NCBI GenBank assembly: GCA_033964015.1
Contig: CM066913.1
Span: 23,645,854-23,709,853, forward strand
Direction of reading: 5' to 3'
Length of the DNA: 64,000 nt
Origin: Scolanthus callimorphus
Lineage: Eukaryota > Cnidaria > Anthozoa > Actiniaria > Edwardsiidae
Part shown: piece by piece, positions 45,212 to 55,288 of the stretch
Layout: each line of letters starts with the position of its first letter
Position numbering within the stretch: position 1 is the stretch's first letter
The notes under the pieces: generated by a model
The model's database searches: none
What the model was told of the DNA's origin: nothing
What the model saw: only the letters and a program-made list of their open reading frames with translations
Translations under genes and position numbers: made by a program

Positions 45212-47763
45212 TTTTTTTTTGTTTCTTAAACTTTTTATTGATACACTATCCTTATATTTACATAGGTCATACCTTTTTGTATTTACAGCCTTTTCTTACA
45301 TATGTCCATTTGTCATTATAACCCGTCTTATTATTTAAGAGCTTATACTGAAAAAACCTGAAATATGCATCGATGGTAGTGCTGTAGATTCTGGAATAAA
45401 TAGATTCCCGAATTGTCTTTATTCCTCCCATCGACGCTAAAATAAAATGGGGTAAAATTTTCCAGGAACTATTATCCGTATTTATTAATTGCGAGATTGT
45501 CTTAACGCAACTAGCTCTAACAAATACTTCGAAATCTGGATATTTCAGTCCTCCTTCCCCATATTCGCCAATTAATGTAGCTTGTTTTATTTTTGGCTTC
45601 TTGCCTCTCCAGATGAAATCCCTTAAGGCATCTTCTACGTCCTTAACAAACCCCTATAGCTTCGAGCATACATAATATAATTTGGACAGAGCAAGCGATC
45701 GAACAATTTGTATACGACCATAGAGTGTCAACACCCGCGTACGCCATACAGATAGCACCGTTGTAAAATTATCTAGGACCCTTTTGAAATTATTTTCGTA
45801 AGACAGTTTGTCGTTATGGGAAAAGAAAATCCCCAAAATATTAATACCTTTTTCAAACATATCTACCCATTTTATGCCTCTTACCACTTCTCCTTTTTCC
45901 TTTTCTACTCCTATCCAACCTGCCTCCGATTTGGAAAGATTAATTCTAAGTGACGAGTATTTACTAAACAATTTCAAAATATCTAAGGTTTTCTTTAGCG
46001 ATTCTAGGTCATTCAGGAAAAAGGTAGTATCATCTGCGTATAAAATTAATTTCTTATGATGTTCTCCTATGGTTATTCCTATTATATCTTTGCAGTCTCG
46101 TATCATTGTGGCCATAATTTCTAAAACGAGTATGAATAGATAGGGTGAAATCGGGTCTCCCTGTTTTGTACTTCTTTCTAAGGGGAAAAAACTTGTTGAA
46201 TGACCATTGTTCATAACTGCGCTTTCATTATCCTTCATTATTACTCTTACCCATTTTATAAATGAAGGACCAAATCCAAAGTGTTTTAGAGTAGCGAAGA
46301 TAAAACTATGTTCAATTCAGTCAAAAGCTTTATCAAAATCAGCAGCGAATAACAGCAGAGATTTATTTGTTTTCTTTGAAAATTCCATAATATCCGATAT
46401 AAACCGGATTGATCCCTCTATATTTCTTCCTTTTACGAACGCTGCTTGGTCAGGATGAATGATTCCTGGTAAACATTTGGTCATGCGACTACACAAGGCT
46501 TTGCTACAGATCTTAGAATCTACATTGATTAAACTTATAGGGCGCCAAGCATCAAATGTCCTTATATCTTTTTTAGGTTTTTGGAGAAGAGTAATAAGGA
46601 CTTGCCTCTGAGTTGTTGTTAAGCGACCTTTTTCATACCCATCATTTAAGGAATCGATTAAGTCCTTCCCTAAATCACTCCACATGCTCAAATAAAATTC
46701 CTTTGTGAGTCCGTCACTGCCAGGCGTTTTCGAGTTCCCCATACTTACCAAACTACTGTAACATTCATTCATTGTTAATTTGCCTTCACATTTCTCTTTC
46801 TCCTCTGTTGTTAATTTAGGAGTATTTATGTCTGACAGAAAAGCGAGGCAATCTTTTTCTGTTTTGTTGCTCTTTGTTTTATAAAAGTCGCTAAAATGGG
46901 CTTTAATACTTTTCAGAATTTCTTTGAGATCTGTTACTTCCTCATTATTAATAAGTATTTTCTTAATATGCGTTTTACTTTTATTTCGCTTTTCTAAGTT
47001 CAAAAAGTACTTATTACTTTTTTCTCCTTGCTCATACCATTTCGCCCTAGACCTTATAATTATTCCTTGTGTCACATAATTACTTTGTACCTCCAAATTC
47101 TTCGTTAGCCTATCATGTTCACTAAATAAATTTTCATCATTTTCCCACCCCTCTATCTCCTATATCTCTTTGATTAACTTTTCCAATATGTTATAGTCAT
47201 TCCACCTAAGTTTTGCTAGTGTTTTTGAAAAAGAAATAGTAAATTTACGCGTTTCATATTTAATTAATTCCCATCTTAATTGCGAGTTGGTTATGCCTTC
47301 ATCGGTCATCGATTGTTTAACCTCATTAATTTCTTTTCTTAGAGACTCTACATATTCTTTATTCTCGGTAAGTGAATTGTTGAATTTCCAGTACGATGGA
47401 CCCCTTTCTTGGCTTTGTGATGATTTCAATCGAAGTGTTACTGCGGAGTGATCAGTCGATGGAGCAGGGATAATATCACATTCCATTACAGTTGTTTGAA
47501 TGTCGTCCGAAATAAAAATATAATCTAGTCTCCGATGAATAGTATTACCATGTCTACTACTTTTGCCTTGGGCTGTTCCGCGCCATGTAAATCGCCTAGA
47601 TAATGGATTGCGTAAACGCCAGATATCACACATATCCGATTCTAAGAGTATGGTTTCTAATGTTTCCACAGTGCGCGTTTTCAAAACAGGGTTTCCACCC
47701 GATGTTTCCAATTCGATATTCATTACAGCGTTAAAATCTCCAGCCAAAATTATTGGTGTATCT
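45212..47763 (-). mobile_element. L1/Tx1-type LINE, 5'-truncated, with target duplication
   Basis: The element is flanked by a perfect 15 bp direct repeat CTAAATCCTTAAGTT (45197-45211 and 47764-47778). A T-run at 45211-45220 is the poly(A) tail on minus, preceded by an AATAAA signal near 45236. It starts inside the endonuclease domain, so it was truncated at integration. It lies within the Harbinger element between its two genes. Confidence 0.93.
45275..47763 (-). pseudogene. LINE ORF2: endonuclease C-terminus and reverse transcriptase
   Basis: A single reading frame runs the whole length, interrupted only by three in-frame stops (TAG 47160-47162, TGA 46317-46319, TAG 45654-45656) and no frameshift. 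The endonuclease part has AGDFNAVMN, RRLDYIFISDD and STDHSAVTL. The reverse transcriptase has AKWYEQGEKSNKYFLNLEKR, TPGSDGLTKEFY, WRPISLINVDSKI, QAAFVKGRNI, AADFDKAFD, QGDPISPYLFILVLE and the active site LILYADDTTFFL. The C-terminal region (DALRDFIWRGKKPKI, GEGGLKYPDF) is present to the stop near 45275. Both RT and endonuclease catalytic residues are retained, so loss is recent. Assignment to the L1/Tx1 group rests on motif style. Confidence 0.9.
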
Positions 47764-47778
47764 ATCTAAATCCTTAAG

Positions 47779-48281
47779 TTAATAAACAAGGAAATGATTA
47801 GAATGACTGCATTTAAACAAAATGAATCCAGCAGCCACTTGTAAAAAAACAAGAAGATGGTCTTGAGTAAAAAATAGAAGGCACTGTATGGGCATTGTAC
47901 TTGGGTTACAGTGAAGTCCAACTGATATGAGTCCATGAATCAGGCCTAAAGCCAGTCCAATTAAATAAATTGGTGAAGCACTTTTGTAGTAAGGTTGTGT
48001 GATTTGAAAGGGAAGCTAAAAAAAACTTCCATAAATAATTTTGAACATTCCCTGAAGTAACTATAATACAGGGGAAGAGCCACCTGGTGGAACATGTGTT
48101 TTATTCATTATTATCATGACACCAACTTGTCATTTTACAAAATGGATTCAAATTATTTCTAATTGTGAAAATAAATGGATTCAAAAATTATAAAAGTGCT
48201 TTTTTAAATGCTTTAAGTCAAATATTGTTTACAACTGCATCTGCTGCGATTATCTTCATGATTTGCTTTTCTATTTCTTTA
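47779..48281. other. Harbinger interior, no gene
   Basis: AT-rich sequence between the LINE insertion and the 3' end of the Myb-like gene. Nothing recognised. Confidence 0.35.
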
Positions 48282-49040
48282 AGAGCTGAGCAAACATTTG
48301 TGCTTGCTGTGTCATAAAGCCCATGAATTGCTGCTGTATTAATTGGAACTGTTGTTGCTGTTGCATGGCCTGGTTTTCTTGTGCTTTCCGCTGCATCTCA
48401 AGTTCATAGCGCAGCAAGTCTTGGCGTTCTCCCTCTTCCTTTCTTTCTTTCTTTCTGCCAGCTTTTCTTCAATCTCTTTTTCTCGCATCTCTCTGTCTCA
48501 ACTTTCAACCGTAAAAACTCCACTGTATCGCCTCCAGACCTTCTCCTCTTTTTGTCCCCTTTCTATGTCTTCCAATCATCTGTTTCTTTCTCTCTTTTCC
48601 TAGTCAGCCGAATCTCTCGATTGCACAGTCTCTCATCTCCAGTGCCTGTCCTCTTTATTTATCTTCATTCTATCATTCATTCTATCTTCATTTTATCTTG
48701 CCTTCTCTAGTTCAGTATCTTTCTGCCTTTTCAATTCGACAAGGTCTTCTAGTACTTGGTCAATCTCAGTTACATCTTCCTCTCCTCCTCCACTCGCCTT
48801 TTTTTTCTTTTGCTTGCCTGACCTTCACCTTGCAAGCAAGAGTTCAAAAGCGATCTCGCAGTGCCTTCACATTTACGTTAAGTTCTTGGCTAGCATTGAA
48901 GTTTTTTTACAACTCTCTGCCAACAAGCCCCCCTCTCTTTTGACCGTGGCTTGCTGTGAAAAACACCGTCAGCAGAAATTTCCTTTGCAGAGATGGCGTC
49001 CATCTCTTTGGTCCAGACCATCACATTTCTGTCAAAAACA
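48282..49040 (-). pseudogene. Myb/SANT-like accessory protein of the Harbinger element
   Basis: The minus strand reads WTKEMDAISAKEISADGVFH, then RSKERGACWQRVVKKLQ, a trihelix/Myb-like region with the expected Trp residues. It continues NVNVKALRDRF, then EEDVTEIDQVLEDLVELKRQ. A long coiled coil follows (REMREKEIEEKLAERKKERK) and a Gln-rich tail (QAMQQQQQFQLIQQQF, FMTQQAQMFAQLLKK) to a TAG at about 48282. Several frames are needed, so it is broken. Harbinger elements carry such a Myb-like protein, which recruits the transposase to the termini and nucleus. The plus-strand frames across 48343-48943 are antisense shadows. Confidence 0.75.
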
Positions 49041-50750
49041 GAAACTAAAATATAAGATATTTCAAAATCAAGAACGGTAAGTTTTAGAATCAAATTAAAA
49101 AGAAAAACGTGAGCATTGGAAACTCCATGGGGTGGGAGGGGAGTGTGTTTGTTTGCCTTCATAAAAGAAGTAAATTCGGGAAAATGTTTCCAATGGTTTA
49201 CATATATTGACTACCGGTATGCTGACTGTGAAAATTAAATATTACAACTTCAATTTGTCTATTGTTACCCTGCGGTGGGTGGGCATTAACCCCAGATAGA
49301 GCTATGCTTCTGCTTGAAATTATTGGAAATTGAGAGAAATATAGAAGATATAAGGCATTTGTCTTGAGACGTGAAGAAACGTGAGACTCCTGGCAAAACC
49401 AAGAGTGCATTGGACGTCCCTGGAACTTGCAGCTCTCATACAAGAACAAATTTATGTCAATGTTTTTGACAAACATTTTGGTGGGGACTTATTATTGCTA
49501 TTGTGTGATTCCATAAAATGTGCAACCCCTACCATAGAGGAAATTTTCCATATGACCATCTTTCCAAAGACTTTCCAAATAAAAAACAGTTTTTGTAAAG
49601 AAAAAAGCATCTTCACCTTCTGGAAAATCATGCGAATTGCCCCATCCTACAAAATCTCCAAGTAGTTTTTTTTTTTTTCAGGAATTATTGGTCTTACTTT
49701 TGACTTAAATAACAATAATTTTGGTTACAATTTTGCAATTAAATTGCGACCATAGGTAGAAGCCCTAAACAACCTTTAGAATCTAGCACTTTATTCAGGG
49801 GTGTAGCCAGGATTTGAGAAATGAGCTTAGAAGATAGAGGTGTTTGATGTTTTACCTCTGAAAGATTCCCATAATCTCTTGGCCATGCCCTGTCATGACC
49901 GTAAATTCTCGTCACAGAAATAAACTAAAATGCGGTAATTAACAATAGATATATTATTGCAAAAAGACTTTTCTAAAATCAGCATTTAAGTCACTTACTC
50001 AGTTATATATTTTGACCATTATTATTTTATGTCCCCATAGTAAGGGAGTTTCTTCCCTAGCCAAGCGGTTTCTCTTGACACTTTAATAATGTTTCCATAT
50101 CTATCTATCTTATCGAAACTTTAGCGGGAGAGAGGGAGCGTTTCTCGAAGGTCTCGGTAGCCTGGGGATACTTATCGGGCTTTTAATACGATCCATGATT
50201 CACCTCAACAGCACAGAAGCCGTGCTTACTTTTACAACTGCATTATTGTTTAGAAAAGCAACAGTTCAAGTTCAAAGACAAACCTACTCGAATGGCGATA
50301 AATATCAACTTCACTGCATTAGGCCAGACATAAGTAACTTCTGTCTCCAGGAGAGTAAACCATGCAGCTAGTTGTGGTTTTTTATTGCCATGTCTATTTT
50401 ATATTTTAAGTTTATTTTATTCATCTTAAGACTTAAGTTTTGAGACAAGATTTCTTGTTTACTATATGTTGTTTGCTATCGTACCAAGCATCAAAAACAT
50501 AGGAAATTGTACAGGCAATTATTTGGAATCATTTTTGCTAAGTTCTTACCTTGTAAATAAATAAAATAGAAAGTCAACTTTCCGCGTCGCCTGCACACAT
50601 CTAGGATGTGAAAAACATCAAAATGGAGTCGTGGACGCGGCGGCAAAATGGCAAAACGTCGGCACCGGAAGTACAATTTACGATTCGTCAGCGCTCGCGC
50701 ACCAAAATGACGACGTCTCCCCGACGACGTCACGGATCTAAATCACCCTA
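49041..50750. other. Harbinger right arm, no gene
   Basis: No coding region is supported. Plus frame 49381-49665 (94 residues) has no recognisable domain. The terminal 50 bp hold the inverted repeat and a CGACGACGTC-rich stretch. Confidence 0.4.
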
Positions 50751-50811
50751 TTAACTGAACTGAATTTTACTAATTTGAAAAATCCTGTTGGCAATAATGA
50801 ATGAAGTGAGT

Positions 50812-50950
50812 TAAGACCCGTTTCAAACGTCACGCCAATGTCGTGCCGAGCTAAATTCTATTAGGTTTGACGTTAGCGCGACTCTGGCGCGACAGTGGTT
50901 TCAAACGTCGAACCAAAATGCGGTCGGGCACACGGCCAACGGGTGAAACT
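50812..50950. repeat. GTTTCAAACGTC-bearing repeat
   Basis: CCCGTTTCAAACGTCACGCC (50818) and GGTTTCAAACGTCGAACC (50903) are direct copies about 85 bp apart, in a GC-richer block. The block abuts and appears to truncate the Myb-like frame next to it. Probably the end of another transposon. Confidence 0.5.
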
Positions 50951-51254
50951 TATTTTTTTCTCAACTGGACAGAGGTATAACGGCACTCACCATTATTTCT
51001 TGCCTTCATGTCTTGCAAAACTGTCCCGTAAAGTTCTGTATTTCTGGAGTTTTTTCATGTTCTGAAAGATGAGTTTCTTTGTAGTTGTTGTTTGCAATAA
51101 TATCTACTAAATCATCTACTTCCTTGCTTGTCCACATACTTCTACGGCCCTTCAACTCGTAAAAACGAAAATCTTCTAAAATGTCGTCTTCTTCAATAAC
51201 CAGCCTTAACTCTGCAGGGGTATCTTCTGTTGAAAACCCAGGAATAAAACCCAA
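50951..51254 (-). pseudogene. Second Myb/MADF-like protein fragment
   Basis: From the ATG at 51254 the frame reads GFSTEDTPAELRLVIEEDD, then RSMWTSKEVDDLVDIIANNN. After a shift it reads NTELYGTVLQDMKARNNG and YTSVQLRKK before breaking at about 50955. The Trp-led helix pattern is Myb/trihelix-like and different from the protein at 48282-49040. Such proteins accompany Harbinger and related DNA transposons. It is cut by the repeat at 50812-50950, and its upstream side is interrupted by the element beginning at 51387. Confidence 0.55.
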
Positions 51255-52165
51255 AGTTTCTCTCTTTGCGTTTGAGTTGATGTGCTATCTGCACAAGGTC
51301 GATGAGATGGACTAAAACCTAGCCGTGACGATGAAACAGCTCCCCCCTTGTTTAAGTGCTACTAATGCTTTTTGAGCAAAATCCTCTAATAGCGCTGCGC
51401 ACAGATGACGTCATACAAAATGGCGCCCTGCCGTGGGTCAGACTAACAAACCCCACGTGCTCTCATATTCTCTATACAAATTCAACAAAATGCCATCTTT
51501 ATTTTGCACTCTCACTGAAAATGACGGCGTTCCAGGTTCGTGTCTGAAGCAAGATCCTTCCGAATACACTGTTAAAGTGCAGAGGATTGAAATAAGCGGG
51601 AAAAGGCGGGGAACTGATCCAGCGAGTCACTGACTGCATTGCCTCAGGAAATCACCTCTTACTTGATCCAAGTATCGATGGGGGGAAATGGCTTGCTGCA
51701 AAGGCTCTACGGCAAAGTTCAGAGGCTCAGAACTCAAAAGCAAGTACAAGTGGGAACATTTCTACAAATGTTCCAATCGCCCCACTTCCTAACGAATGGA
51801 ACAATTTTCAATCTAAAGACATCCCGTCTCATTTTAACTACGGCCATATTTATCACTATGCATTGGAGTCAATCACGGACATGGCTGCGGACGAGGAAGA
51901 CGGTCTTGGGCACATGACCGATAAACCAATGAAAAATGCTAGAAAATATGTGGATTCTGGAAATGTTCATAACGTTAGGATGCAAAATCCGAAGATCACT
52001 ATTTTGTACGCGCGCATGTTTGGCCTTCTATGAGAACAGACTACCCGCATAATGTGTTTATTGTTTTGTCAAACATCAGCGGTGCTGTTATTCACGCTGA
52101 ATGCGAGCCCTGTAAAGTATCTGCCTTAGGTCGCTGTAGCCATGTCGTGTCTGTGCTGATGTCAG

Positions 52166-53760
52166 CCTAGTCCCTGGCGTTCTGGGTGGGCTTCCTGTGG
52201 TAGAAGCGCGACGTCACAGGAACGAGGTACAAACTGAAGAGCTACTGGTTCCAGTTCGGTCTGACAGAACAACACGAGGGACACCTCTGATCAGATACCA
52301 TTCTCGACTCCCGCCATTAGCATTCAGAAAAAGCACCTTGAGCCCCGTCTTATGCGGTGTACTGCAGCACTAGTAGAAGCGGCAAACGAGGACTTTTACC
52401 TGCTTTTACCTCCTTCACAAGAACTTACTGCTAAAATAATTCCAAATTCGACCATTCAGTATGGAAGTCAAGCGTTATTTGGCATGAATACGGAGATTGA
52501 AGATAACCACTCCTGTTCCAGATCTAGTAATTCACTCAACAATGTTATGAATGGATTTATTTCGTGATTTTAACATTGTCTTAATTTTTTCCAAGTAGAC
52601 TTCCCTCTTCCAGGGTTGCATAACTTAGTTTATCAATCATGGTTGTTGCAAATATCCACTTCTAGTACTCATTTTCCAATTGAATATTTTTTTATGTAGT
52701 TTACAAACCAAACATGGTGAAAGTTATAAACCACTGAAATTGTGACAGGTTTCACCACTTGTAGAGTTATTTCTTTGATGAATGACAAGATCTCTGTATC
52801 CTGATTAAACCAATATAAAGATACTAATGTAGCAATCTAATTCACACTGGTTATCAAAATGTGCATAATTCCAGATAAGATTCATAACCCCCACCATGGA
52901 GGGAATTGGAAAATTTCCAGGGGTGGCAGGTCAAAATATACCTCTTATTTCCAAATAATCACCGTTGGTGATTTCAAAGTCAGTGTAAATGTCTTTGGTT
53001 ATATTTGACATACATGTAAATACCACTTGTGAAATGTCTAAAATGTTTGTAATCTCACTCGCCTTTCAGCTAGTGAAATTACACATTTGAGACTTATTAC
53101 TTACCGTGTTTATGCCAAATATCACACATACCTACAAATTCCTTATGTATGTGGTGGAGTTATGGATCATTTCTGGAATTACAGTGGCATAGCAAAAGTG
53201 AAGTGTATATTCCCAGAGATATTAGTAACACCTACTGGTATTGACCAATGGGAATTTTGCCTCAAAAGCACAACTTTTACAAACAACAAAATATTAATGG
53301 GGTCTGTTACCAAGTGCTCCTTTCCCTTCCCTTGTCAGTCTCGATCCTGGTTCCATTCACCCACTTTCAAATGCTAAAATCCTGTATGCTGAAATACTAG
53401 AACAAAAACCTTCTGTAAAGGCATCTGTAGTGACTGTAGAGTATCACTAGTAAAGCTCAAGGTGAATGGTGCATTCACAGCTTTCAGATAATTCCAACAC
53501 AGGTAATGCAAGTATTTTAATAATCATACAGGTACCCTCTGGTTTTCCTTGAATAGACCAAAGCAACTAATGGTGTTTACATCTTATGGCCACCCAATCA
53601 TGTGATGATTCCTTTGTGTGGTTACAATTGTCAAATTATCAACATGACCAAGTACAGTACACAAATCTTTGTGCAGAACTAACAAAAGTACCCAATCACA
53701 CAAAGGAATCATCACATGATCTGTATTAGGTGGCAACAAGTCGTAAACACTGATAGCTGC
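52166..53760 (+). other. Middle of the plus gene, weakly readable
   Basis: A 71-residue frame at 52352-52567 (LVEAANEDFYLLLPPSQELT) may be an exon of the same gene. The remainder is AT-rich, probably intronic. Near 52880-53190 there is the dispersed repeat also seen at 17880-18020. Confidence 0.35.
53607..53719. repeat. Hairpin with 24 bp perfect arms
   Basis: ATCATGTGATGATTCCTTTG plus TGTG (about 53606-53629) is inverted at about 53696-53719. The spacer is 65-70 bp. A short foldback, just upstream of the LINE. Confidence 0.8.
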
Positions 53761-54687
53761 TTTTGCCTATTGCCACATATTCTTTCTTGGGATTTTAGTG
53801 ATAAAATCAAATTCCTAGGTGTTTATTTGGACAGTAATTTGTCGTGGAAGTTCCACATAAACCATATTTGCCAAAAGATTTCAAAATCGATTGGAATAAT
53901 ATCTAGATCGCGCTATTTTCTATTTCACTATTTTCACAAAAGTGTCCTTGTATTACAGTTTGGTCTATCCTTATCTCAGTTATTGCACTACAATCTGGTC
54001 ATCTACTTACTCCTCAAATCTAAATAGAATTTTTCTGTTGCAAAAACGAGCGGTCCGTGCTTTAACCAATTCCGAATATCGTGCTCACACTGCACCCCTT
54101 TTTGAACGTCTTCAAATACTTGACATTTTCAAAATTAATTCATTTTACGTGGCCAAGTTTATGTTCTCTTACTATCATCAGCTTTTACCCACCCCCTTTC
54201 ATAATTTATTTGTAACCGGTGCCCAATTTCATCATTATAATACAAGAACTGCCTCAAACTTTCGCACCCATTATTGTCGCACAAACATCAAACAATTTAC
54301 CATTTTGTATCAAGGACCAAAAATCTGGAATTCACTACCAATAGCGATCACTTCTGCCACTACACTTGCTAGCTTTAGAACAAGACTTATTTCATTTCTT
54401 AATAATTAGCCACTTTACAACAATACCTTTTCTACACTGACTCCGATACACAATCAGTTTGTATTTAGCTTAATATAAGCGAGGGGGCTCTTCTCGAAAA
54501 GACTTAGCTTCCAAGGGCTCCCTCGCCACACTTTTTTTTATAATCTTCCCTTTTTTCATTTCCTTATTTTCATTTTCATTTTTTTCTTCTTCTTCTTTTT
54601 GTTTCACAATGATATGTAAGTGAAAATAATTATAAAAATATGTAAAAATGTGGCGGAAAATAAATTGAATTGAATTGAATTGAATCC
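53760..54687 (+). mobile_element. CR1-type LINE 3' end
   Basis: Reads DKIKFLGVYLDSNLSWKFHI, then ICQKISKSIGIISRSRY. After a one-base shift near 53950 it continues VYPYLSYCTTIWSSTYSSNL, LLQKRAVRALTNSEYRAHTA, YYHQLLPTPFHNLF and WNSLPIAITSATTLASFRTR with a stop at 54409. The 3' UTR ends in a (ATTGA)n tail (54660-54687), typical of this LINE type. 5'-truncated after the reverse transcriptase palm. It sits inside the YqaJ gene. Confidence 0.85.
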
Positions 54688-54747
54688 TACAAAACGCAAG
54701 AAAGGTGACACTGAAGTTATAGATTTTGATCCTAGGCCAATCAACAA

Positions 54748-55288
54748 TATGCTAGTCCGAAGGTGACAAAAAAAAACAAGTTTACTTTTTTATAACTACT
54801 TTGGAGTCTTTCACGTCAAGTATCGTTTCCATGACAACAAGTCACTCGCATTTTTACAAATCAGGATACTTTTTGGAGTCTTTCACATCAAGTATCGTTT
54901 CTATGAGAACAAGTCATTCGCATTTTTACAAATCAGAATACTTTTTTATATTTAGTTTGGAGTCTTTCACATCAAGTATCGTTTCTATGACAACAAGTCA
55001 CTCGCATTTTTACAAATCAAGAAGGAATATGATATTCCAAAGGCGACAAAACATGTAACACTTTAATAAGTAGTTATAAAAAAGTATATTCATTCTTGAT
55101 TCATGTGTAAAAGTGCGAGTGAATTGTTGTCATAGAAATGATACTTGATGTGAAAGACTCCAAAGTTGTTATAAAAAAGTATATTCCTTCTTGATTTGTA
55201 AAAATGCGAGTGACTTGTTGTCATGGAAACGATACTTGATGTGAAATACTCCAAAGTAGTTGTTTTATTGTCACCTTCGGACTAGCAT
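54748..55288. mobile_element. Foldback element, 541 bp, with perfect 21 bp inverted ends
   Basis: The ends ATGCTAGTCCGAAGGTGACA (plus one A) match perfectly in inverted orientation. Inside are three direct copies and two inverted copies of a unit built on GGAGTCTTTCACATCAAGT and ACAAGTCACTCGCATTTTTA. Coding sequence of the YqaJ gene lies on both sides (VIDFDPRPINN before, DLQMISGE after), so this is an insertion in that gene. Frames inside it (for example 54801-55058) are repeat artefacts. Confidence 0.92.

Larger units (their letters stand above)
41090..50750. mobile_element. PIF/Harbinger DNA transposon, 9.7 kb with nested insertions
   Basis: The left end AGGTGATTTAGTAACAGGGC and the inverted right end TAGGGTGATTTAGATCCG share the GGTGATTTAG core, then GTCGTC and CGGGGA blocks. 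TTA flanks both sides (41087-41089 and 50751-50753), matching the 3 bp target preference of Harbinger elements. Inside are the family's two genes: a DDE transposase on plus (43690-44200) and a Myb-like DNA-binding protein on minus (48282-49040). Subtracting the nested elements leaves about 5 kb, a normal size. Both genes are damaged, so this copy is not autonomous. Confidence 0.82.

Noticed and set aside
45808..47769. Plus-strand frames of 68-83 residues over the LINE
   Set aside because: They are antisense to a 2.5 kb LINE frame.
48343..48943. Plus-strand frames of 81-109 residues rich in Ser, Phe and Leu
   Set aside because: They are antisense to the Gln- and Lys/Glu-rich Myb-like gene, which explains their composition.
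54801..55058. 85-residue frame with SFTSSIVSM repeats
   Set aside because: It is the translation of the three direct units of the foldback element.
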